From assembly GCA_025929745.1 (NCBI GenBank), contig JAICPQ010000050.1:1-12015 (forward strand): a stretch of 12,015 bases of DNA, given 5' to 3'. How positions within the stretch are numbered: position 1 is the stretch's first letter; each line of letters begins with the position of its first letter. The stretch comes from Burkholderiales bacterium. GTDB taxonomy: Bacteria > Pseudomonadota > Gammaproteobacteria > Burkholderiales > SG8-39. Shown here in pieces: positions 7,521-12,015 of the stretch. Both the position numbers and the translations under genes were made by a program. Below the pieces are notes generated by a model. It ran no database searches, was not told where the DNA came from, and was given only the letters and a program-made list of their open reading frames with translations.

Positions 7521-8340
7521 AGATTTAGCGTCCCTGGTCCCCGACGGCGCGTTCATCGCGCTGCCGCCGGATTACTCGATGCCGGCCATGGCAGTCGTGC
7601 GGGCTCTCGTTCTTGAGAAGAAGAAAAACCTGAAGCTCCTCGGTGTTCCCGTGCTCGGCATGTGCGCCGATCTGCTGATCGGCGCTGGCTGCGTGCGCGA
7701 AGTCGAGTCGAGCGCGGTTTCGCTCGGCGAGGCGGGCCTCGCGCCGCGCTTCAGCGAAGCGGCGGAGAAGGGCGAGATCGTGGTGCGCGACGCGACCTGC
7801 CCGGCGGTGCATACGGCATTGCAGGCAAGCGAGAAAGGCGTGCCGTTCATGCCGCTGCGTGGGATCCTCGGCAGCGACCTCCTCGACGGCCGCGACGACT
7901 GGAAGGTGTTGCAGAATCCGTTCGCCGCGATGGAGGATCCGATCCTGTATGTGCGGGCGATCGCGCCGGACATCGCGCTTTTCCACGCGCGCTGGGCCGA
8001 CGAAGCGGGCAACGTCTGGGTCGGCCGGCGCCGCGAGCTCGCCACCATTGCGCACGCCGCGAGACAGACCTTCGTCACTTTCGAGGAGCTGCGCGCGGGC
8101 GACATGCTCGAGGACGAACTGCTCGCACCGGGCGTCATCTCGGCCACCTACATCAGCGCGGCTGCGCCGGCGAAGCGCGGCGCGTGGCCGCTCGGCGTCG
8201 CCGGGGTCTATGGCATCGACGATGCGCACCTTGCGCATTACGCGCGCGCCGCGCGCACGCGCGAGGGGTTCCAGCGCTACCTCGAAGAATACGTTTGCAC
8301 TCCCGCGAAGAGCTCCTCGCCTGCGTCATCGCCCGCCTGA
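7492..8340 (+). CDS. CoA-transferase family subunit A (GctA/IpdA-like)
   Basis: The product has 282 residues from ATG 7492, whose N-terminus (TAAEDLASLVPDGAFIAL) matches the usual opening of the alpha subunit of family I CoA-transferases. Other matches are LLGVPVLGMCADLLIGAG (49-66), VESSAVSLGEAGLAPRF (71-87) and GVPFMPLRGILGSDLL (116-131), followed by HARWADEAGNVWVG (165-178). The family transfers CoA between acids (glutaconate CoA-transferase). In the IpdAB branch it hydrolytically opens a ring on a CoA thioester during steroid degradation. The glycine-rich loop normally after the PDG segment is replaced by PPDYSMPAMAVVRAL, which is atypical. The enzyme should work with the overlapping subunit B gene. 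No strong ribosome site precedes it; the 29-base overlap with the zinc-ribbon gene suggests coupling. The last residues (SSSPASSPA) come from the overlap with subunit B. Confidence 0.88.
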   Translation: MRPAFRTAAEDLASLVPDGAFIALPPDYSMPAMAVVRALVLEKKKNLKLLGVPVLGMCADLLIGAGCVREVESSAVSLGEAGLAPRFSEAAEKGEIVVRDATCPAVHTALQASEKGVPFMPLRGILGSDLLDGRDDWKVLQNPFAAMEDPILYVRAIAPDIALFHARWADEAGNVWVGRRRELATIAHAARQTFVTFEELRAGDMLEDELLAPGVISATYISAAAPAKRGAWPLGVAGVYGIDDAHLAHYARAARTREGFQRYLEEYVCTPAKSSSPASSPA

Positions 8341-8963
8341 TCGGCGGCGCAAAGCACGTCGCCGTCGGCGCGGCCTCGCCGATTCCAGCAGCGGGCGCGC
8401 TGCTTCATCAGCAGAAAAACCCGGCGCTGCGGGTATCCATGCTTCACAAACGCAAGGGGAACCCGTTTACCGAGGGCTCGCGTGAGCTGTTCGACCTCGC
8501 GGGCCAGGGACGCATTGACGTGTTTTTTCTCGGCGGGGCACAGATCGACGGCGCAGGGAATATCAACCTCGTCCGAGCGGAAGGGCGTCGTTTCCCCGGC
8601 TCCTTCGGCTCGGCGTTCATGTACCAGGTTGTTAAGCACACGATCTTGTTCCGCGAGGAGCATTCCCCCCGCGTGCTCGTGCCCAAGGTCGAGTTTGTCT
8701 CGGCGACCGGCGATCCGGCGGCGCTGGTCACGGGCAAAGCCGTGTTCTCCTGGCAGAAGCCCAAGCGGCGCTTTCGCCTTGAGAGCCTGCACGAGGAGGG
8801 CGACATCCGCGCCGACACGGGTTTTTCTTTCGACGCCCCGCCAGAAATCCCGGTAACGCCGCCGCCCAGCGGAGAAGAACTGGCCCTGCTGCGCGGGCCG
8901 GTGGCGAAAGCCATCGCCGCCGATTACCCCGATTTCGCGAAACGCGTGTGGGGAATACACTAA
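8295..8963 (+). CDS. CoA-transferase family subunit B (GctB/IpdB-like), atypical active-site loop
   Basis: The product has 222 residues if TTG 8295 is the start, which gives HSREELLACVIARLIGGAKH, the expected first helix of the beta subunit; no ATG or GTG is available in this frame nearby. That makes a 46-base overlap with subunit A. Family features are LGGAQIDGAGNINLV (79-93), a loop RFPGSFGSAFM (99-109) and VLVPKVEFVSATGD (127-140). The tail matches too, with ADTGFSFDAP and PPPSGEELALLR near 173-200. In glutaconate CoA-transferase the catalytic Glu sits in a V-E-S-G segment. The corresponding place here reads SMLHKRKGNPF (48-58), without Glu, though E60-G61 follows shortly. The usual length is about 250-260, so this is somewhat compact. 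CoA-transfer activity is therefore doubtful and a hydrolase role is possible. Confidence 0.88.
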   Translation: MHSREELLACVIARLIGGAKHVAVGAASPIPAAGALLHQQKNPALRVSMLHKRKGNPFTEGSRELFDLAGQGRIDVFFLGGAQIDGAGNINLVRAEGRRFPGSFGSAFMYQVVKHTILFREEHSPRVLVPKVEFVSATGDPAALVTGKAVFSWQKPKRRFRLESLHEEGDIRADTGFSFDAPPEIPVTPPPSGEELALLRGPVAKAIAADYPDFAKRVWGIH

Positions 8964-8967
8964 GGTC

Positions 8968-9867
8968 ATGAACGCGCCCGAGAAGCTCAACCAGTACGAT
9001 CGCGAAGCGCGCGCGGTGGGCAACATCGTCCACCTCGAGCACTTCAATGTGTGCATTCCCGACCAGCGGCTGGCGACGCTTTTCTATGTCGTCGCCCTCG
9101 GCGGCACGCGCGATCCCTATCTCTTCATGGGCCTCGAGAACATGTGGGTGAACTACGGCCGCACCCAGGTCCACCTGCCGAGCCGCGCGGTGCCGCCGCG
9201 CACCGAAGTGCTGCGCGGCACCGTGGGCTTCGTAGTGCCGAGCCTTGCCGAGCTGAAAAAGCGCCTGGAGTTCGCGGGAGCCGAGATGAAGCGCGTTGTG
9301 CCCGAGGCGAAAACCAGGTTCTCGTGGCAGGAGAAAGACGGCGTTATCGAGGCGACGTGCCCTTGGGGAAACCGTGTGCGCTGTCATGCGCCTTCGCCGC
9401 AGTTCGGCAACACCGAGCTTGGGCTGGTCTATGTGGAGTTCGACGTGCCGCCCGGGACAGCGGACGGCATCGCGCGCTTCTACAAGGAAGTAATGCGCGC
9501 ACCGGCGAAGGCCGAAGGCGGCCGCGCTACTGTCGGCATTGGACGAAACCAGTTTCTGTACTTCACCGAGACGACGCAGCCGCTGCCCGAGTACGACAAC
9601 CACCACATCCAGGTCTACATCGCCGATTTCGGCGCACCGTACCAGTGGCTCAAGGAGCGCGACCTCATCACGATGGAAACCGACGCGGACGAGTGGCGCT
9701 TTCAGTGGATCGTGGACCCGCGCGACGCCCGCAAGCTGTTCCAGATCGAGCACGAGGTGCGCAGCATGAAGCACCGCCTGTTCAACCGGCCCCTCGTGAA
9801 CCGCAACCACGGCATTACCAATATGACCTACGTCGCCGGGCACGACGCATTCCGGGGTACTTACTAG
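8968..9867 (+). CDS. Two-domain VOC family protein (glyoxalase/extradiol-dioxygenase fold)
   Basis: The product has 299 residues, starting at an ATG four bases after the subunit B stop with only a weak AAGG before it. There are two consecutive beta-alpha-beta-beta-beta modules. The first (about 20-143) begins VHLEHFNVCIPD and ends VRCHAPSP. The second (about 152-266) begins LVYVEFDVPP and ends LFQIEHEVRS. Possible metal ligands are H25 and H69 or H140 in the first half, and H212/H213 with E261 or E263 in the second. I cannot decide which are real without alignment. The superfamily includes extradiol dioxygenases, glyoxalase I, 4-hydroxyphenylpyruvate dioxygenase and epimerases, so the reaction is open. 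Position directly behind a CoA-transferase-like pair suggests a shared catabolic pathway. The C-terminal tail (NRPLVNRNHGITNMTYVAG) is unassigned. It ends four bases from the stop of the convergent gene. Confidence 0.85.
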   Translation: MNAPEKLNQYDREARAVGNIVHLEHFNVCIPDQRLATLFYVVALGGTRDPYLFMGLENMWVNYGRTQVHLPSRAVPPRTEVLRGTVGFVVPSLAELKKRLEFAGAEMKRVVPEAKTRFSWQEKDGVIEATCPWGNRVRCHAPSPQFGNTELGLVYVEFDVPPGTADGIARFYKEVMRAPAKAEGGRATVGIGRNQFLYFTETTQPLPEYDNHHIQVYIADFGAPYQWLKERDLITMETDADEWRFQWIVDPRDARKLFQIEHEVRSMKHRLFNRPLVNRNHGITNMTYVAGHDAFRGTY

Positions 9868-9871
9868 GCGA

Positions 9872-10840
9872 CTACTCGATCACTCGGTCGGCGCGCACGA
9901 GCACCGACTGCGAGATCTTGACGCCGAGGGCACGCGCGGTGCGCAAGTTGACGACGAGCTCGATCGAGCGCGGCTCTTCCACCGGCAACTCGCCCGGCGG
10001 TGTGCCGCGAAGAATGCGGTCGACGTAGGAAGCCAGCCGAACATAGATGTCGCGCAGGTTCGGCCCATAGTTCAGAAGCAGCCCGCTGTCGGCGAAAGAA
10101 GACCATCCGGAAACCGAAGGCAGGCGCGCTACGGCGGCGAGCTGCGAAATGAGCTCGCGGTTGCGATACATGATGGCGTCGGGAAAAACCACGAGCGCAT
10201 CGCATTTCGCTTCGCGGATGGCCGCGAACGCCTTCTCGATTTCGCCCGGCGCGAAGATCGGGAAGTAAGCGACGTTGAGTCCGAGCTCGGACGCGGCCTT
10301 TTCCGAGGCGCGGCGCTCTTCCGGCTCGCCCGGGTGCTGCGGGCGCGCAAGGATGCCGATGCGCTGCACGCCCGGCAGCGCCTCCTTGAGGAACTCGATG
10401 CGCTTGCCGACGAGCGCGCTCGCGAGATAGGTAATGCCGGTAAAGCTGGTTTCCGGCCGCGCGAGCCGCTTCACGAGTTTGGCTTCGATCGGATCGCCGC
10501 TGAAGCCGAACACCACCGGCACCGCGCCTTTGGAAAAGTCGCGCATGCCGACGGTGGCGAACTCGTGCGTCACCACCACTTCGGGCTTTGCCGCCATGAC
10601 CTGCGGTACCACGGCGGCGAAGTCGTCCGGGTACTTCGCCGACGCGAAGCGCAGGATCCTGAGGTTGCGGCCTTCTTCCCAGCCCGCGCTTTTCAGTCCC
10701 GCCTGCAGGCTATTCAGGTAGGGGAGGAAATCGTCCGGGCCACCGATCCCGTACCACGCGATCGTGCGCTGCGATTGCGCGCGCAACACCGCTGGCGCGA
10801 CAGCCAGCGCAGCGAGGAACGTCCTGCGAGAAACCTTCAT
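9872..10840 (-). CDS. ABC transporter substrate-binding protein, Tat-exported (TrpX/ABC_sub_bind type)
   Basis: The product has 322 residues from ATG 10840. This start places a textbook twin-arginine signal at the N-terminus: SRRTFL at residues 4-9, a hydrophobic core AALAVAPAVL, and a probable cleavage after LRA near residue 21. A further in-frame start at 10888 would add 16 residues overlapping the dehalogenase gene and bury the signal. Matches to the PF04392-like periplasmic-binding family are the N-terminal strand TIAWYGIGGPDDFLPYL, VVPQVMAAKPEVVVTHE in the first lobe, and the C-terminal block LVVNLRTARALGVKISQSVL. It would bind a small molecule in the periplasm; relatives bind aromatic amino acids or are of unknown ligand. 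No permease or ATPase gene lies beside it, so it is an orphan here. It follows the dehalogenase by four bases, suggesting one transcript. Confidence 0.92.
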   Translation of the reverse strand: MKVSRRTFLAALAVAPAVLRAQSQRTIAWYGIGGPDDFLPYLNSLQAGLKSAGWEEGRNLRILRFASAKYPDDFAAVVPQVMAAKPEVVVTHEFATVGMRDFSKGAVPVVFGFSGDPIEAKLVKRLARPETSFTGITYLASALVGKRIEFLKEALPGVQRIGILARPQHPGEPEERRASEKAASELGLNVAYFPIFAPGEIEKAFAAIREAKCDALVVFPDAIMYRNRELISQLAAVARLPSVSGWSSFADSGLLLNYGPNLRDIYVRLASYVDRILRGTPPGELPVEEPRSIELVVNLRTARALGVKISQSVLVRADRVIE

Positions 10841-10844
10841 CGAG

Positions 10845-11570
10845 CTAGCGTAACGGAATCGCGCCCAGCTTGGCCGCGAGTTCGACAAAATCCGTGGCCG
10901 GCAGATCGACGCACTCGGGATCGGGCGCGAGGTCGGTCATCTGTCCCGGACCGTGCTCCGTCGGTCGTGGGATGAACGCGGTTTTCATTCCCTGCGCCTT
11001 TGCCGCGCGCAGATCGTTGTTGTGCGCCGCCACCATCATCACGGAAGAAGGGGCGAGGCCGAGCTGGCGACAGGAATTGCGATACGCATCGGGCATCGGC
11101 TTGTAGGCGCGCGCCGTCTCGGCGCCGAGGATACAGTCCCACGGAAGTCCGGCGCGCTTCGCGAGGTTCACCATGAGCGCGATGTTGCCGTTCGAGCAGG
11201 GCGCGATGATGTACCGGGTTTTCAAGCGCTGCAGACCTTCGACGACGTCCGGCCACGGATGCAGGCGATGCCACGCTCGATTCATGTGGTCGAGGTCGGC
11301 TTCGCTCAACCCGCTGATGCGATAGCGGGCGACAAGCTTGTCGAGGCTTTCGCGGTGCAGGACGTCCAGGATGGTGAATGGCCGGCGACCCGAGCGCACC
11401 TCCTCCATCGAAGGCTGATAGAGCTTGCGCCACTCGACCGCGAACTCGAGCCAGTCGATGCCGCTGATGCGCTTTTCTTTCGCGAAGGCGGCGAGGTCGC
11501 GGCTCACGCTGGACCGCCAATCGACCACGGTGCCGAACACGTCGAACAGGCAGGCGCGGATGTCGTTCAT
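10845..11570 (-). CDS. Haloacid dehalogenase type II-like HAD hydrolase
   Basis: The product has 241 residues from ATG 11570; an in-frame ATG at 11585 would add five residues and overlap the divergent gene. HAD motif I is FDVFGTVVDW with nucleophile D10, motif II is CSNGNI with S126 and N127, motif III is YKP with K157, and motif IV reads AAHNNDLRAA (182-190) with D186. An alpha-helical cap lies at about 20-105. The layout matches L-2-haloacid dehalogenases (about 220-240 residues, cytoplasmic), which release halide from short 2-haloacids. The usual aromatic residue after the nucleophile, Tyr in characterised enzymes, is Phe here (F12), and motif IV has HNND where L-DEX has a Ser-Asn-x-Trp-Asp segment. 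Many members carry this annotation without tested dehalogenation, so a phosphatase or other hydrolase is possible. It is first in a two-gene unit with the substrate-binding protein. Confidence 0.9.
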   Translation of the reverse strand: MNDIRACLFDVFGTVVDWRSSVSRDLAAFAKEKRISGIDWLEFAVEWRKLYQPSMEEVRSGRRPFTILDVLHRESLDKLVARYRISGLSEADLDHMNRAWHRLHPWPDVVEGLQRLKTRYIIAPCSNGNIALMVNLAKRAGLPWDCILGAETARAYKPMPDAYRNSCRQLGLAPSSVMMVAAHNNDLRAAKAQGMKTAFIPRPTEHGPGQMTDLAPDPECVDLPATDFVELAAKLGAIPLR

Positions 11571-11575
11571 GGCGG

Positions 11576-11581
11576 TAGTAT
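11576..11581 (+). promoter_or_regulatory. Candidate -10 box in the divergent gap upstream of the exported protein
   Basis: TAGTAT followed by GC is four of six to consensus and resembles the TAGAATGC sequence before yhdP. It leaves only seven bases to the ATG at 11589, so use would give a leaderless or nearly leaderless message. No -35 is convincing. The whole gap between divergent starts is 18 bases, so the real promoter may lie inside the dehalogenase gene. Low confidence. Confidence 0.2.
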
Positions 11582-11588
11582 GCATCGC

Positions 11589-12015
11589 ATGAGACGGGGA
11601 GCGCTCCTCGCCGCGTTCGTGATGTCGGCTGGCGCTGCGGCGGCCGATGAGGTGTCGCTGAGGCTCGCGGGCAAAGAGGTGGCGTTACAGCGCGATACGC
11701 AGGAGCGGCTTGCCGCGTTGGCGCGCGAAGCGCTGCAGCGCTGCGGGCCCAACACCACCGCACATCCCGGCAATTTTGGTTTCGCGGCATTCGGCGTCGC
11801 GAAGCGCTGGCAGGAGACGCTGCAAAGCTCCCGGCTGCGCATCCGCTTCTCGGAGCCGTTCGTGAGCGAGTCGCATCTCGGCGGGTCGCTCGGCGTGTCG
11901 GAGGCGCTCATCGGGCTGGAGCACGAGCATTTCTTCGTCGGCCCCGGGTTCACTCGCCACGGCGGGGCGATCGCCGAGCATCTTCAGTGCGGCTACCTGC
12001 CGCTTCTCGAGCTCG
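11589..12015 (+). CDS. Exported protein of unknown function (5' part, cut by window edge)
   Basis: A reading frame without stop runs from ATG 11589 (or ATG 11580, three codons earlier) to the right edge, giving 142 visible residues. The N-terminus MRRGALLAAFVMSAGAAAADE is a typical Sec signal peptide: two arginines, a hydrophobic core, and probable AAA/AAD-type cleavage near residue 19-20. The mature part starts with DEVSLRLAGKEVALQRDTQE. It contains two cysteines, in LQRCGPNT (about 55) and LQCGYLP (about 136), which could pair in the periplasm. HEHFFVGPGFTRHGG near 115-129 is histidine-rich. I do not recognise the family. Choosing 11589 places the positively charged end directly before the hydrophobic core. 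It is divergent from the dehalogenase gene. Confidence 0.75.
   Translation, partial: MRRGALLAAFVMSAGAAAADEVSLRLAGKEVALQRDTQERLAALAREALQRCGPNTTAHPGNFGFAAFGVAKRWQETLQSSRLRIRFSEPFVSESHLGGSLGVSEALIGLEHEHFFVGPGFTRHGGAIAEHLQCGYLPLLEL

Noticed and set aside
7662..8294. Upstream extension of subunit B's frame into subunit A
   Set aside because: The residues before TTG 8295 are Arg-rich, unlike the family, and lie entirely in the confident subunit A frame.
8295..8340. Possible frameshift that would fuse the two CoA-transferase subunits into one protein
   Set aside because: Both subunits have complete family ends and separate A and B genes are the common form; overlap with a TTG start explains the arrangement without an error.
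8728..9843. 371-residue minus-strand open frame opposite the VOC gene
   Set aside because: It covers most of the VOC frame in the antisense direction and has no domain signature; the plus-strand VOC protein has a clear fold pattern.
1..12015. CRISPR arrays, tRNA genes, insertion-sequence ends, integrase or phage genes
   Set aside because: No regularly spaced repeats, cloverleaf-like segments, transposase motifs or long terminal inverted repeats were seen by reading; composition is uniform across the window.

Overview
This window is very GC-rich, densely coding chromosomal DNA from a proteobacterium, most likely a betaproteobacterium. The reasons are the gene order glnE / yhdP / nitrilase-family amidohydrolase / tldD, TAGAAT-type -10 boxes, and a stand-alone Tat-exported substrate-binding protein of a type abundant in Burkholderiales-like bacteria. 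The assignment rests on family recognition by eye, not on a search. I see no tRNA, rRNA, CRISPR array, insertion sequence or phage gene, and no gene-free stretch longer than about 40 bases.

Layout: (1) The left edge carries the N-terminal 354 residues of glnE on the minus strand. (2) A very short divergent gap (about 1063-1088) separates it from a seven-gene plus-strand run reaching 9867. The run contains yhdP (AsmA-like envelope protein), a carbon-nitrogen hydrolase, tldD (metalloprotease), a small cysteine-rich zinc-ribbon-like protein, two subunits of a CoA-transferase-family enzyme, and a two-domain VOC (glyoxalase/extradiol-dioxygenase fold) protein. Every junction in this run overlaps or is separated by at most 4 bases, so it looks like one co-transcribed, translationally coupled unit. 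(3) A minus-strand pair (11570 to 9872) follows: a type II haloacid dehalogenase-like hydrolase, then a Tat-exported ABC substrate-binding protein. It ends tail to tail with the VOC gene, 4 bases apart. (4) Divergent from the dehalogenase, a gene for an unrecognised exported protein starts at about 11589 and runs off the right edge.

How the genes fit together: yhdP (phospholipid traffic to the outer membrane) and tldD (partner of TldE/PmbA) are neighbours in many proteobacteria, so the first half of the run is conserved housekeeping. The second half (zinc-ribbon protein, CoA-transferase-like pair, VOC protein) looks like a small catabolic module joined to it. The CoA-transferase-like pair lacks the expected catalytic glutamate loop. 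Some relatives, the IpdAB-type ring hydrolases, do different chemistry from CoA transfer. Together with a VOC enzyme, this makes an uncharacterised ring- or acyl-CoA-cleaving pathway the most interesting possibility here. That function is inference, not something the sequence proves.
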